A stretch of DNA of 46,116 nucleotides from Eubacterium sp. (GTDB lineage: Bacteria; Bacillota; Clostridia; Lachnospirales; Lachnospiraceae): assembly GCA_017539165.1 (NCBI GenBank), contig JAFYHN010000042.1, positions 1 through 46,116 of the forward strand, in the 5' to 3' direction. Positions 8,513 through 18,070 of the stretch are shown here, piece by piece; the first letter of the stretch is position 1, and each line of letters opens with the position of its first letter. The notes below the pieces were generated by a model. That model made no database searches. It was given only the letters and a program-made list of their open reading frames with translations, and was not told where the DNA came from. Both the position numbers and the translations under genes were made by a program.

Positions 8513-9256
8513 ATGATAAAAGCAGAAAACCTATCGATGGTTTATGGGAAAAATTTCAAGGCTGTGGATGGGCTGTCATTTAATATTCAGCCTGGAGAGA
8601 TTGTTGGATTTGCCGGACCTAACGGGGCTGGGAAGACCACCTGTATCAAGATGCTTACCGGAATACTTAGACCGACAGAGGGGAAGGCAACTATCAATGG
8701 TTACGATATAGTGGAAGAACCTATAAAGGCAAAGGAAAGCTTTGCATATGTTGCTGACAATCCTGACATACTGCTTCAGCTTACGGGTATAGAATATATT
8801 AATTACATAGCAAACCTGTACAGGGTTCCTATGGATCAGAGGACTGACAGGATAAATGAACTAGCTGAACGATTCGGTATTAAGGATAGTCTCGGCAGAC
8901 CGATGAGAGAATATTCTCATGGTATGCGTCAGAAGACAATGGTTATTGCCGCTCTTATACATAATCCACCTGCGTGGATTTTGGATGAGCCTATGACAGG
9001 ACTTGATCCTACGGCGGCGTTTGAATTAAAACAGATGATGAAGGAACATGCGGAGAAAGGAAATGCGGTTCTCTTCTCGACGCACGTTCTTGAGGTTGCG
9101 GAAAAGCTGTGTGACAGAATAATGATAATCAACCATGGAAAGAATCTGTATCAGGGTACTGTTGAAGATCTTGCGGCTGCTAATCCGGGAAAAGATCTGG
9201 AAGCGATATTTATTGAGATGATCGGTGGAGTAGCTGAAGAGAAGATTGCTGATTGA
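8513..9256 (+). CDS. ABC transporter ATP-binding protein (ABC-2 exporter)
   Basis: A 247-residue ATPase with Walker A GPNGAGKTT, signature YSHGMRQK (His replaces the second Ser/Gly of the usual LSGGQ), Walker B WILDEPMTGLDP and H-loop FSTHVLE. AAGGAGTT lies seven bases before ATG 8513. It overlaps or touches the membrane gene that follows, which is its partner. The variant signature SHGM is common in YxlF/CcmA-like exporters of this class. Substrate unknown. Confidence 0.92.
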   Translation: MIKAENLSMVYGKNFKAVDGLSFNIQPGEIVGFAGPNGAGKTTCIKMLTGILRPTEGKATINGYDIVEEPIKAKESFAYVADNPDILLQLTGIEYINYIANLYRVPMDQRTDRINELAERFGIKDSLGRPMREYSHGMRQKTMVIAALIHNPPAWILDEPMTGLDPTAAFELKQMMKEHAEKGNAVLFSTHVLEVAEKLCDRIMIINHGKNLYQGTVEDLAAANPGKDLEAIFIEMIGGVAEEKIAD

Positions 9257-9266
9257 GGGTTGGTAT

Positions 9267-10934
9267 ATGAATATAAAAGGTATTAGTTCATTAACTGCAA
9301 TACTTTCTAAGAATTCTGAGATGCAGCTTCCGGAGAAGACGGGATATAAGGTGCTTGCTCTGCTGGCTGTATCCTGTATCATGATCCCGTGTACAGTTAT
9401 AGTCGGATTTATCAGTTATGTTATGACGGAGGCACTGCTTGAGGCGGGAAGCCCAGGGGGTGGAATGCTTTTTGAGATGCAGATACTTTCTGCGTTTTCG
9501 ATGATATTTGGAATTCTTGTTATATTTAGTGTGCTGTTTTTTTCATCCGACAGAGAGCATTTTGTAACTCTGCCTATTCCGGCACACCATCTAATGATGT
9601 CTAAGTTTCTCTTTGCGTACTTTGCAGAGAGTGTTATGGAATTTCTGATCCTTATTGCTGTATTTGTTGGATACTTCCTGGCGATCGGAAGAAATATCGG
9701 CATAGGTGCTGCGCTTAATCCGATATCGCTCATTGCTGCGATTCTTGGGGTTGCGCTCATTCCTCTTGTTCCGATGATCTATTGTGCAATATTCAGTCTG
9801 ATCCTTATGGCTGTTCTTAAAGGTGTAAAGGATACCAAGATATTCTATCGTATGTCGACGATATTTCTTCTTATCTTTGCTGGAATTTTCGTATATTCAT
9901 TAAGAGGAATAGGCGAGATAAATATGGAGAACTACGTGGAGTCTCTGGGAAGTGGAAAGAATCTTCTGCTCAGAACTCTGAACGCTGTGTTCTTTCCTGT
10001 GCCATGGCTTTCGGAAGCTATAAGCGGTGGAAGTTTCTTATATCTTCTGCTTTATATTATTGGAAATGCAGCACTTTTGTGTGTTCTGTTTTTCCTTGGT
10101 AAAGCACTTTATCAGACCGGACTTTATACTGCTGCCAGTCTTGGCTCATCTAAGAAGGCGGAAGTTAAATCCAGCGACATCATAGATCAGTCTCAGTTTA
10201 TTGCGAGCTTCCTTAAAGAGTTGAGAGTGATTCTCAGAACAAAAGCTTTTTCGGGAAACTGTGCATATATAAATGTCCTTTGGCCGGCAGGAGCCTGGGC
10301 GCTCTTTCATTTTACGAAGGATAAACCGGGTATGGCTGCATTTATTGAAATGTATCAGAGCGGAAGAGAACGAGCTGATATGATATTAATCATAATAGTG
10401 ATAGGGGTTGCGTTTATCGCTACGGCGCTGAACTCGCTTGCATCGACTGCATTTACGCGGGAGGGGCAGCATCTGAGCCTTATTAAGTTTATTCCGGTAC
10501 CTTATGAAACACAGATGTATGCAAAGGGTTTTCTGAGTTTGATATTTACTTATCCTGCACTGCTTATTACTGATATAATCATATGCGTTTACATGAAAGC
10601 ACCATTTTATATCGGGGCATTCTATGCGATAGTTATGTTGCTCGCTCATATACTTTCGATAATCATTGGTATGATGATGGACAGTTCATCTCCTTATGTA
10701 GAATGGGATGACGAGTATAGTGCATTAAGAGGGAATCTGAATACATTTTTCAATATGGCGGTAATGATGCTTCTTTCTGTGATTGTTACCGGTCTGGGTA
10801 TTCTACTTTATGAACTACTTAAACTTCCGATCGGAGTGTATTATATGGTGATACTCGTAAGTCTTACGATAGCTACTGTCAGGATGTTTAGTGTGGGAAA
10901 GAAGAGGATACTAGATAATATGGAAAAGATGTAG
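9267..10934 (+). CDS. ABC-2 type exporter membrane protein
   Basis: About 555 residues with roughly twelve hydrophobic segments in two clusters, separated by a hydrophilic stretch around residues 290-330. Although an in-frame TTG at 9246 overlaps the ATPase gene, ATG 9267 has GAGGG seven bases upstream and is preferred. The double-length layout suggests a fused pair of six-helix units that could form the whole channel with the ATPase at 8513. It resembles large permeases seen in Lachnospiraceae without assigned substrates. Confidence 0.8.
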   Translation: MNIKGISSLTAILSKNSEMQLPEKTGYKVLALLAVSCIMIPCTVIVGFISYVMTEALLEAGSPGGGMLFEMQILSAFSMIFGILVIFSVLFFSSDREHFVTLPIPAHHLMMSKFLFAYFAESVMEFLILIAVFVGYFLAIGRNIGIGAALNPISLIAAILGVALIPLVPMIYCAIFSLILMAVLKGVKDTKIFYRMSTIFLLIFAGIFVYSLRGIGEINMENYVESLGSGKNLLLRTLNAVFFPVPWLSEAISGGSFLYLLLYIIGNAALLCVLFFLGKALYQTGLYTAASLGSSKKAEVKSSDIIDQSQFIASFLKELRVILRTKAFSGNCAYINVLWPAGAWALFHFTKDKPGMAAFIEMYQSGRERADMILIIIVIGVAFIATALNSLASTAFTREGQHLSLIKFIPVPYETQMYAKGFLSLIFTYPALLITDIIICVYMKAPFYIGAFYAIVMLLAHILSIIIGMMMDSSSPYVEWDDEYSALRGNLNTFFNMAVMMLLSVIVTGLGILLYELLKLPIGVYYMVILVSLTIATVRMFSVGKKRILDNMEKM

Positions 10935-10963
10935 GCAATAATAGGATGATGTGTTTTCGAATT

Positions 10964-11006
10964 ACAAGAATTTGTTAACGTGCTGGGTACGTCAACAAAT
11001 TCTTGT
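10964..11006. terminator. Long stem-loop after ABC-2 exporter
   Basis: An 18-base arm, ACAAGAATTTGTTAACGT, pairs with 10989-11006 (one G-U pair) around a 7-base loop. No T run follows directly. It is the first of two consecutive hairpins between the exporter gene and murA. Confidence 0.6.
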
Positions 11007-11018
11007 TACAATTAGCCT

Positions 11019-11056
11019 AAAACGCTAATTATTTTGCAAGCAAAAATTAGCGTTTT
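11019..11056. terminator. Strong hairpin terminator between exporter and murA
   Basis: AAAACGCTAATT (11019-11030) pairs perfectly with AATTAGCGTTTT (11045-11056). The inner bases ATTTTGC and GCAAA extend the stem with a small bulge, leaving an AA loop. The four Ts at the end of the 3' arm and the As at the start of the 5' arm suit termination in either direction. The rest of the 346-base gap 10935-11280 holds the murA promoter and a 5' leader of about 140 bases with no structure I could recognise. Confidence 0.75.
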
Positions 11057-11110
11057 GCCTAATTATACCCGTAAAAACCCCACATTTGTAACAATTCTGT
11101 AATATTTTTG

Positions 11111-11138
11111 TTTACAAATCCAGATTTTATGTTATAAT
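11111..11138 (+). promoter_or_regulatory. Promoter of murA
   Basis: TTTACA at 11111-11116 and TATAAT at 11133-11138, separated by 16 bases, give a good vegetative promoter. Transcription would start near 11145, leaving a leader of about 135 bases before murA. Confidence 0.7.
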
Positions 11139-11280
11139 GATATGGTTATTGAGTATTACGTAAACTATTACATTCTAAACTTGAAATTAATACTTGATTA
11201 TTAGTGATTGTTTTGACGATTACATGACTTGAAGATAAGACGATTAAAACTATTAATAATCCAAGGAAGATTATCATATT

Positions 11281-12582
11281 ATGGAACAGTATGTCATAAG
11301 GGGAGGAAATCCTCTTGAGGGTGAAGTTGTTATAGCGGGGGCTAAAAATGCAGCACTGGGAATACTGGCGGCTGCAGTAATGACTGACGAAAAAGTAACT
11401 ATCGAAAACGTACCATATGTTTCAGATACGAGAACCTTACTTAAGGCTATTGAAAACATAGGTGCTACTGTAGAGTACAAGGACAGACACACGGTTGTTA
11501 TCTGCGGAAAGGGTATCCGTGAAGGACAGCCTGTCGATGATGAGTATATCAGAAGAATCAGAGCATCTTATTATCTTATAGGTGCACTTCTCGGAAAGCA
11601 TAAGTATGCTAACGTAGCACTTCCGGGTGGTTGTGATATCGGTTCAAGACCTATTGATCTTCATATCAAAGGATTTGAAAAACTCGGTGCAAAGACTGAG
11701 ATAGTTCCAGGCGGAAGTATTGTAGCAGAAGCAAAGGAACTTCATGGTGCACACATTTACCTCGATACGGTATCTGTTGGTGCTACCATCAATATAATGC
11801 TTGCAGCATCTCTCAGTCCTGGAAAGACTACTATCGAGAATGCCGCTAAGGAGCCGCACATAGTTGATGTAGCGAACTTCCTTAACACAATGGGTGCAAA
11901 TATAAAGGGTGCCGGTACAGATGTGATTCGTGTACGCGGTGTTGATAAACTGCATGGAGCAGAGTATTCTATCATTCCTGATCAGATTGAAGCGGGTACA
12001 TTTATGGCTATGACAGTAGCTACTCGTGGAAATGTTCTTATCAGAAATGTCATCCCTAAGCATTTGGAAGCTATATCTTCCAAGCTTGTAGAGATGGGAG
12101 CTCATGTTATAGAGTATGATGATTCTGTCAGAGTAATGGCTGATGGTAATCTTAAAGCTACACAGATAAAGACACTTCCATATCCTGGATTCCCAACAGA
12201 TATGCAGGCACAGATGGCTGCTATACTGGGACTTTCAGATGGAACAAGTATAGTAACAGAGAGTATCTTCGAGAATCGTTTCAGATACGTTGCTGAACTT
12301 GCTCGTATGGGAGCTAAGATCAGAGTTGAGGGTAACTCAGCTATCATATCCGGAGTAAAGAAGTATACTGGTGCAAGACTTGTTGCTTCTGACCTTAGAG
12401 CTGGAGCTGCGCTTGTTATCGCTGCACTTTCAGCAAGCGGAGTAAGTACTATTGAAGATATCCAGTATATCAAGAGAGGATATGAGGACTTCGATGAGAA
12501 AGTCAGATCACTTGGCGGTATCATGGAGATAGCTAAGGACGAGAACGAGGTTCAGAAGTTCAAATTAAAGAAAATAGTTTAA
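11281..12582 (+). CDS. murA: UDP-N-acetylglucosamine 1-carboxyvinyltransferase
   Basis: This enzyme transfers enolpyruvate from phosphoenolpyruvate to UDP-GlcNAc, the first committed step of peptidoglycan synthesis in the cytoplasm, and is the target of fosfomycin. The 433-residue product has the N-terminal GGNPLEGEVVIAGAKNAAL and the loop PGGCDIGSRPIDLHI, whose cysteine is the catalytic residue alkylated by fosfomycin (Cys115 in E. coli). Length matches the family. AAGGAAG precedes the ATG. It is monocistronic, with its own promoter and terminator. Low-GC Gram-positives often carry two copies, and which paralogue (MurA or MurZ) this is cannot be told here. Confidence 0.95.
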   Translation: MEQYVIRGGNPLEGEVVIAGAKNAALGILAAAVMTDEKVTIENVPYVSDTRTLLKAIENIGATVEYKDRHTVVICGKGIREGQPVDDEYIRRIRASYYLIGALLGKHKYANVALPGGCDIGSRPIDLHIKGFEKLGAKTEIVPGGSIVAEAKELHGAHIYLDTVSVGATINIMLAASLSPGKTTIENAAKEPHIVDVANFLNTMGANIKGAGTDVIRVRGVDKLHGAEYSIIPDQIEAGTFMAMTVATRGNVLIRNVIPKHLEAISSKLVEMGAHVIEYDDSVRVMADGNLKATQIKTLPYPGFPTDMQAQMAAILGLSDGTSIVTESIFENRFRYVAELARMGAKIRVEGNSAIISGVKKYTGARLVASDLRAGAALVIAALSASGVSTIEDIQYIKRGYEDFDEKVRSLGGIMEIAKDENEVQKFKLKKIV

Positions 12583-12591
12583 TGCATACAA

Positions 12592-12628
12592 GTGACAACT
12601 GAGGTGAAAAACTTCAGTTGTCATTTTT
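12592..12628 (+). terminator. Rho-independent terminator of murA
   Basis: GTGACAACTGAGGT pairs with ACTTCAGTTGTCAT around a short A-rich loop and is followed by a T run. It lies ten bases after the murA stop. Confidence 0.88.
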
Positions 12629-12669
12629 GTATTAATGGCTATATTTTTTTGTTTATTTTTTTTAGAGAA

Positions 12670-12704
12670 ACAACTTGTACATACATATATACAAGTTGTA
12701 TATT
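12670..12704 (+). promoter_or_regulatory. Promoter and palindromic operator of the arabinose operon
   Basis: TTGTAC (12675-12680) and TATATT (12699-12704), 18 bases apart, form the likely promoter. A perfect palindrome with arms ACAACTTGTA (12670-12679) and TACAAGTTGT (12690-12699) covers the -35 and the spacer. The half-site TTGTAC matches AraR sites of Bacillus, but there the half-sites abut, whereas here the arms are 10 bases apart. The AraR-like regulator in the operon downstream is the obvious ligand, implying autoregulation and repression without arabinose. Confidence 0.65.
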
Positions 12705-12762
12705 AGGGGTTATGGTAATGCGCGAATCATAACATTAAAATATATAAGCAGGAGGTCTTATC

Positions 12763-14268
12763 ATGAAGCTTTTTATTAATCCACATGAAAAACTGGCTTA
12801 CATCAATCCTGAGATTCAGGGACATTTTTCCGAGCATCTTGGAAGATGTATCTATGAAGGAATCTATGTGGGCGAAGATAGCGACATCCCAAACGTGAAC
12901 GGAATGAGGAAGGATGTTGTTGAAGCTCTTAAGAACATTCAGATTCCAGTACTTAGATGGCCAGGTGGATGTTTCGCGGACGAGTATCATTGGAAGGATG
13001 GAATCGGTCCAAAAGAAACTAGAAAAAAGATGATCAATACGCACTGGGGCGGAGTTGTGGAAGACAACAGTTTCGGAACACATGAGTTTATGGAACTCTG
13101 CAAGCAGCTTGGGTGTAAAACCTATGTGAACGGAAATGTAGGCTCAGGAACGGTTCAGGAGATGAGTGAGTGGGTTGAATACATGACATTTGATGGTGTA
13201 TCACCTATGGCTGATCTCAGAAAAGAAAACGGACATGATGATCCATGGATAGTTGACTACTTTGGAGTAGGAAATGAAAACTGGGGATGTGGTGGAAACA
13301 TGACTCCGGAATACTATGGAAATCTCTATAGAAGATATCAGACATACGTAAGAGATTATAATAAGGATAGAAAGATATTTAAGGTCAGCTGTGGACCAAA
13401 TGCAGATGATTATGAATGGATTGATGCTGTAATGAAGACTTGCTTCAGAGCTCCGGCTCCGGAACAGTTCCATGGATTTATGGACGGAATGTCTCTTCAT
13501 TATTATACAGTTCCTCATGATTGGGATGTTAAGGGAAGTGCAACTGACTTCACAGATAAAGAATGGTATCTCACACTTCGTAAGACTCTTAAGATGAAAG
13601 AAATCATCGAAACTCAGGCAGCAATCATGGATAAGTATGATAAGAAGCGCCAGGTTGGAATCATAGTTGATGAATGGGGTACATGGTATGACTGTGAGCC
13701 GGGTACGAATCCGGGATTCCTGTATCAGCAGAATACTATCAGAGATGCTGTAGTTGCAGGTGTAAATCTGAACATCTTCAACAAGCATGCAGACAGAGTG
13801 CTGATGGCAAATATAGCACAGATGGTAAATGTTCTCCAGGCAGTTATCCTTACAGATGGTGAGAAGATGATCCTTACACCAACATATCACGTATTTGATA
13901 TGTATAAATGTCATCAGGGTGCTGAACTTGTAAGCAGTTATGTTGAGAACGAGACTATCGGTCTAGAAGAAGAGAATATGGTACCAGCTCTCAGCGAGTC
14001 TGTATCAATTGGAAAAGACGGACGTTTACATGTCACTATTGCAAACCTTTCTATTGATAAGTCATATGACATCGATGGTGTAGTTACAGATAGTGAGATC
14101 AAGGGAGTTTCGGGCGAGGTTGTAACAGGCGAGATACATGAGCACAATACATTTGATGCTCCTGAGAATGTAGTGAAGAAGAGCTTTGATGATTGTCAGA
14201 TTGTTGACAACAAGCTTAAGTTCACGGTTCCTGCAGCAAGTGTACTTCATCTGTCTGTAGAGGTATAA
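12763..14268 (+). CDS. abfA: Alpha-L-arabinofuranosidase, glycoside hydrolase family 51
   Basis: A retaining arabinofuranosidase that trims terminal alpha-L-arabinofuranose from arabinoxylan or arabinan oligosaccharides. It has 501 residues and no signal peptide, so it works in the cytoplasm on imported fragments. Glu172 in [12 protein letters not shown] is the acid/base and Glu304 in [10 protein letters not shown] is the nucleophile, both in the expected GH51 context, with a C-terminal beta-sandwich ending near residue 501. The RBS is AGGAGG, eight bases before ATG. It is the first gene of the arabinose operon behind a palindromic operator and feeds arabinose to the kinase and epimerase encoded downstream. 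Confidence 0.95.
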   Translation: MKLFINPHEKLAYINPEIQGHFSEHLGRCIYEGIYVGEDSDIPNVNGMRKDVVEALKNIQIPVLRWPGGCFADEYHWKDGIGPKETRKKMINTHWGGVVEDNSFGTHEFMELCKQLGCKTYVNGNVGSGTVQEMSEWVEYMTFDGVSPMADLRKENGHDDPWIVDYFGVGNENWGCGGNMTPEYYGNLYRRYQTYVRDYNKDRKIFKVSCGPNADDYEWIDAVMKTCFRAPAPEQFHGFMDGMSLHYYTVPHDWDVKGSATDFTDKEWYLTLRKTLKMKEIIETQAAIMDKYDKKRQVGIIVDEWGTWYDCEPGTNPGFLYQQNTIRDAVVAGVNLNIFNKHADRVLMANIAQMVNVLQAVILTDGEKMILTPTYHVFDMYKCHQGAELVSSYVENETIGLEEENMVPALSESVSIGKDGRLHVTIANLSIDKSYDIDGVVTDSEIKGVSGEVVTGEIHEHNTFDAPENVVKKSFDDCQIVDNKLKFTVPAASVLHLSVEV

Positions 14269-14272
14269 AAAT

Positions 14273-14539
14273 ATGGGAGAAACTGCAGCTGAAGGAAGAA
14301 AGATCTGCAGAAAATGTCTTCTGAAGGAATATGACGAGAAGGCATATAAGGAAACTATCGAACAATATATCCAGAGAATGGGATCTGACATGCGCGCTGA
14401 TGATGACATTTATCGTAGAAGACTTGATATATGCAAGGAATGCGACAAACTGATTCAGGGCACGTGCCAGGCCTGCGGCTGTTATGTGGAACTCAGAGCA
14501 GCTGCCAAAACCGGAAGATGTCCCAAAAAGAAATGGTAG
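14273..14539 (+). CDS. Small Cys-rich protein, zinc-ribbon-like
   Basis: An 88-residue protein that starts four bases after abfA. Cysteines are arranged as CRKC near residue 13, CKEC near 60, CQACGC near 70 and a final C near 83, suggesting one or two structural zinc or metal sites. It resembles small Lachnospiraceae proteins of a domain of unknown function (perhaps DUF6171; from memory and unconfirmed). Its tight place inside the arabinose operon suggests co-expression, but I see nothing that gives its role. Confidence 0.75.
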   Translation: MGETAAEGRKICRKCLLKEYDEKAYKETIEQYIQRMGSDMRADDDIYRRRLDICKECDKLIQGTCQACGCYVELRAAAKTGRCPKKKW

Positions 14540-14554
14540 GACAGGTAAATAAAA

Positions 14555-15643
14555 ATGAGAAATAAAGATAATGATTTATTAAAATATCATCAGATTGAAG
14601 ACGATATGAAAGAGCTCATTTTTTCCGAGGATATTCAGCCGGGAGATAAGCTTCCCTCCGAGAATAAATTGGCCGCTAAGTATCAGGTTAGTCGACAGAC
14701 GGTTCGTAAGGCGCTTCAGAACCTGCAGGCCGAGGGGTATATATATTCCGTTCATGGAAGTGGAACCTTCTGTTCGGAACTGGTAAGACACAAGAAGAAT
14801 TCGAAGAACATAGCTGTTGTTATGACCTATCTTTCGGATTATATATTCCCGAAGATAATCAAGGGAATAGATTCGGTGCTTACACGGGAAGGATACAGTA
14901 TCATTCTTAAGAACACGAACAATTCCAGATCGAGGGAGTCCGAGTGTCTTGAGGATCTGCTGATGAAGGATGTGGACGGGATCATCATAGAACCGAGCAA
15001 AAGCCATATATATTGTAAACATATTAATCTTTATAAGAAACTGGAAGAATATGGGGTACCATATATATTCATCCAGGGAAGCTATTCACAGATGGAAGAT
15101 AAACCACAGGTACTTCTTGACGATGAGATGGGAGGGTATCTTCTGACAGAATATCTTATAAAGAACGGTCACCGTAATATAGTAGGAGTTTTTAAAAGCG
15201 ACGACAGTCAGGGACAGAATCGTCATAAGGGTTATGCAAAAGCTCTGAAGGAAGCGGGGATTCCATATGATCCTGAAAAGGTGATATGGTTTTATACGGA
15301 GGACAGAAGGATACATCCCTATACAGGTGTCCTGGAAATGGTCAGGAAAGACAAATCCATAGATGCGGTTGTCTGTTATAACGACCAGATTGCAATGAAC
15401 ATTATTAAAGCTTTATCTGATGAAGGGATTCGCGTTCCTGAAGATATATCAATAACGGGATATGACAATTCACAGACTGCATCAGAGACGGGGCTTAGGC
15501 TGACAACAATAGTACATCCACAGGAACAACTTGGGGAGATGGCTGCGTCTATGCTTCTCAAAATGATCAGAGGAGAACAGATAGATAAGAAAGTTGTTAT
15601 AAGTCCGGAGCTTATAGAAGGAAATACATGTAAGAAAAGATAA
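14555..15643 (+). CDS. araR: AraR-like transcriptional repressor (GntR DNA-binding domain, LacI-type sensor)
   Basis: A 362-residue regulator. Residues about 10-75 form a GntR winged helix (PGDKLPSENKLAAKYQVSRQ and a following GYIYSVHGSGTF). Residues about 85-360 are a LacI/periplasmic-binding-protein-like sensor with a DGIIIEP element, VVCYNDQIAMN and the ITGYDNSQTA segment. This domain pair is the hallmark of AraR, which binds arabinose and leaves its operators. The gene sits between abfA and the kinase, so it should control its own operon through the palindrome at 12670-12699. Its ligand is inferred from neighbours. Confidence 0.88.
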   Translation: MRNKDNDLLKYHQIEDDMKELIFSEDIQPGDKLPSENKLAAKYQVSRQTVRKALQNLQAEGYIYSVHGSGTFCSELVRHKKNSKNIAVVMTYLSDYIFPKIIKGIDSVLTREGYSIILKNTNNSRSRESECLEDLLMKDVDGIIIEPSKSHIYCKHINLYKKLEEYGVPYIFIQGSYSQMEDKPQVLLDDEMGGYLLTEYLIKNGHRNIVGVFKSDDSQGQNRHKGYAKALKEAGIPYDPEKVIWFYTEDRRIHPYTGVLEMVRKDKSIDAVVCYNDQIAMNIIKALSDEGIRVPEDISITGYDNSQTASETGLRLTTIVHPQEQLGEMAASMLLKMIRGEQIDKKVVISPELIEGNTCKKR

Positions 15644-15657
15644 CAGGAGGTTATGCA

Positions 15658-17241
15658 ATGTCAGAAAAAAGTATTATTGAACAGGGATTAACAAGTATCG
15701 GTATCGAGTTTGGATCGACCAGAATTAAAACTGTTATGGTTGATATGAATGGAAAGCCACTGGCTCAGGGAAGCCACACATGGGAGAATCAGTATGAAAA
15801 TGGCATCTGGACATATAGTCTGGATATGATATGGAACGGTCTGGCAGATAGTTATGCAGATCTTGTAAAAAATGTAGAGAAAGAATACGGAGCATCGATC
15901 ACAAAGGTTCAGTCCATAGGTTTCAGTGCCATGATGCACGGATATATGGCATTTAACGCTGCTGGCGATCTTCTTGTTCCTTTCAGAACATGGAGAAATA
16001 CCATAACTGAAGAAGCTGCATCAAAGCTTACTAAGGAATTTGGTTTCAATATACCTCAGAGATGGAGTATAGCTCATCTCTATCAGGCAATCCTTAACGG
16101 TGAGGATCATGTGGGAGATATCACATTCTTTACAACACTTGCGGGTTATATTCACTGGCAGCTGACAGGAGAGAAGGTTCTTGGAATCGGTGATGCATCA
16201 GGAATGTTCCCAATCGACAGTACAACAAGAGATTACAACAAGGATTACCTTGCTAAGTTTGATAAACTTATTGAAGGAAAGGGCTTCGGCTGGAAGCTTG
16301 AGGATATACTTCCTAAAGTGCTTGTTGCCGGTGATGCTGCAGGAAAGCTTACAGCAGAAGGTGTTAAGAAGCTTGATAGAAGCGGAAAGCTTGAAACTGG
16401 TGTTCTTGTATGTCCTCCTGAAGGAGATGCAGGAACTGGAATGGTTGCTACAAACAGTGTTGCTATCAGAACAGGAAATGTATCTGCAGGTACTTCAATC
16501 TTCGCAATGGTAGTTATGGAAAAGGCACTTAACAAGGTTCATGAGGAAATAGATGTTGTTACTACTCCTGTTGGTGATGATGTTGCCATGGTACATTGTA
16601 ACAACTGTACTTCAGATATAAATGCATGGGCTAAGCTTTTCAAAGAGTATTCAGAAGCTATGGGATTTGAAGTTGATATGGATAAGCTCTATACAACAAT
16701 GTTTACATCAGCTATGAAGGGTGCTCCTGATTGCGGCGGTCTGATGGGATTCAACTATTTCTCAGGAGAACCTGTAACGGGATTCGAAGAAGGAAGACCA
16801 GTATTTATCAGAAAACCTGATGCTGATTTCAGCTTTGCGAACTTTATGAGACTTAATCTGTTCTCGGCAGTTAGTACACTTAAGTATGGCCTTGATATCC
16901 TCTTCAAGGAAGAGAATGTTGCAGTAGATAAGCTCTACGGCCATGGTGGATATTTCAAGACAAAGGATGCAGGACAGAGAATCATGTCTGCAGCTATCGG
17001 AGAGCCTGTAACAGTTATGGCTACTGCTGGTGAAGGTGGAGCGTGGGGTATTGCATTGCTTGCGCTTTACGCGGTTAATAAGAATAAGTCACTTGCTGAG
17101 TTCCTTCAGGAAGATATCTTCGGAGGAGAAGAGGGCGAGTCTGTTATGGCTGATAAGGCAGAGATAGACGGAATGAATGCATTTATGGATTCATTTAAGA
17201 AGGCTATGCCTGTTGAAAGAGCAGCTATCGAAGCATTCTAG
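15658..17241 (+). CDS. FGGY-family carbohydrate kinase, probable L-ribulokinase
   Basis: A 527-residue sugar kinase of the FGGY/hexokinase fold. The N-terminal phosphate loop is [23 protein letters not shown] and a second lobe with [20 protein letters not shown] and the late [14 protein letters not shown] adenosine segment follow. AGGAGG lies just before ATG 15658. Between AraR and AraD, the natural reading is phosphorylation of L-ribulose to L-ribulose 5-phosphate. The sequence is not close to the classical E. coli AraB start, so it may be a separate FGGY subgroup, and xylulose is a possible alternative substrate. Confidence 0.85.
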   Translation: MSEKSIIEQGLTSIGIEFGSTRIKTVMVDMNGKPLAQGSHTWENQYENGIWTYSLDMIWNGLADSYADLVKNVEKEYGASITKVQSIGFSAMMHGYMAFNAAGDLLVPFRTWRNTITEEAASKLTKEFGFNIPQRWSIAHLYQAILNGEDHVGDITFFTTLAGYIHWQLTGEKVLGIGDASGMFPIDSTTRDYNKDYLAKFDKLIEGKGFGWKLEDILPKVLVAGDAAGKLTAEGVKKLDRSGKLETGVLVCPPEGDAGTGMVATNSVAIRTGNVSAGTSIFAMVVMEKALNKVHEEIDVVTTPVGDDVAMVHCNNCTSDINAWAKLFKEYSEAMGFEVDMDKLYTTMFTSAMKGAPDCGGLMGFNYFSGEPVTGFEEGRPVFIRKPDADFSFANFMRLNLFSAVSTLKYGLDILFKEENVAVDKLYGHGGYFKTKDAGQRIMSAAIGEPVTVMATAGEGGAWGIALLALYAVNKNKSLAEFLQEDIFGGEEGESVMADKAEIDGMNAFMDSFKKAMPVERAAIEAF

Positions 17242-17258
17242 ATGAAGAGGAGAACATT

Positions 17259-17954
17259 ATGTTAGAAGAATTAAAAGAGAAAGTATACCTTGCAAATATG
17301 GAACTCCCTAAGAGAGGTCTTGTTACCTATACATGGGGAAATGTAAGTGAGATCGATCGCGCTACAGGATACTTTGTTATCAAACCAAGTGGAGTAGATT
17401 ATGAAACTATGACACCTGATGATATGGTAGTAATGGATCTTGATGGAAATAGAGTAGAAGGAAGATATAAACCTTCATCTGATACACCTACTCATCTTGA
17501 ACTTTATAAGAGATATGCTGATATAGGTGGCGTTGTTCATACACATTCACCTGAGGCAACTTCATGGGCTCAGGCTGGAAGAAGTATCCCTCTTTATGGA
17601 ACAACTCATGCGGATTATTTCTATGGAGAGATTCCTTGTGCGAGAGGACTTACTCAGGAAGAGATAGATGAAGCATATGAGAAGAATACGGGACTTGTCA
17701 TTATAGAGACATTTGACAGCCGTGGACTTAACCCAATCTATACTCCTGCAGTTTTGTGCGTAAATCACGGACCATTCACTTGGGGAAAAGATGCTGCAGA
17801 GGCAGTTCATAATGCCGTAGTCCTTGAAGAAGTTGCCAAGATGGCTACTAAGACAGAACTTATCAATCCTAAGGTACAGTCAGCACCTGACAGAATAAGA
17901 GATAAGCACTTCTTCCGTAAACATGGAGAGAATGCATATTATGGACAGAATTAA
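17259..17954 (+). CDS. araD: L-ribulose-5-phosphate 4-epimerase
   Basis: A 231-residue class II aldolase-like enzyme that converts L-ribulose 5-phosphate to D-xylulose 5-phosphate, which enters the pentose phosphate pathway. The metal ligands are visible as His94 and His96 in GVVHTHS and His170 in CVNHGPF, with Asp75 near [11 protein letters not shown], each one position from the E. coli residues. GAGGAG precedes ATG 17259, 17 bases after the kinase stop. It is the last gene of the operon. The isomerase araA, needed between arabinose and ribulose, is not in the window. Confidence 0.95.
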   Translation: MLEELKEKVYLANMELPKRGLVTYTWGNVSEIDRATGYFVIKPSGVDYETMTPDDMVVMDLDGNRVEGRYKPSSDTPTHLELYKRYADIGGVVHTHSPEATSWAQAGRSIPLYGTTHADYFYGEIPCARGLTQEEIDEAYEKNTGLVIIETFDSRGLNPIYTPAVLCVNHGPFTWGKDAAEAVHNAVVLEEVAKMATKTELINPKVQSAPDRIRDKHFFRKHGENAYYGQN

Positions 17955-17993
17955 TCTGAAGAAGATTATAATAGAATAATAAAATACAAATAA

Positions 17994-18041
17994 AAAAACG
18001 AGGAGACCAAATAGATATAACTATACGGTTTCCTCGTTTTT
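17994..18041. terminator. Bidirectional terminator between araD and the AraC-type gene
   Basis: AAAAACGAGGAGACC (17994-18008) pairs with GGTTTCCTCGTTTTT (18027-18041). A and T runs flank both sides, so it can stop transcription from the convergent araD (+) and regulator (-) genes. Confidence 0.9.
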
Positions 18042-18070
18042 GTTATGCTCTTTTTTAGGTTTTGTGCCAT

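Noticed and set aside
11644-12524. Two minus-strand open frames inside murA
   Set aside because: Both are opposite a full-length, highly conserved gene and have no recognisable product.
13201-13914. Long minus-strand open frame of 237 codons inside abfA
   Set aside because: It lies opposite a gene with intact GH51 catalytic motifs, its product is Cys/Ile-rich without any domain, and no RBS precedes it. It is a shadow of the codon use of the real gene.
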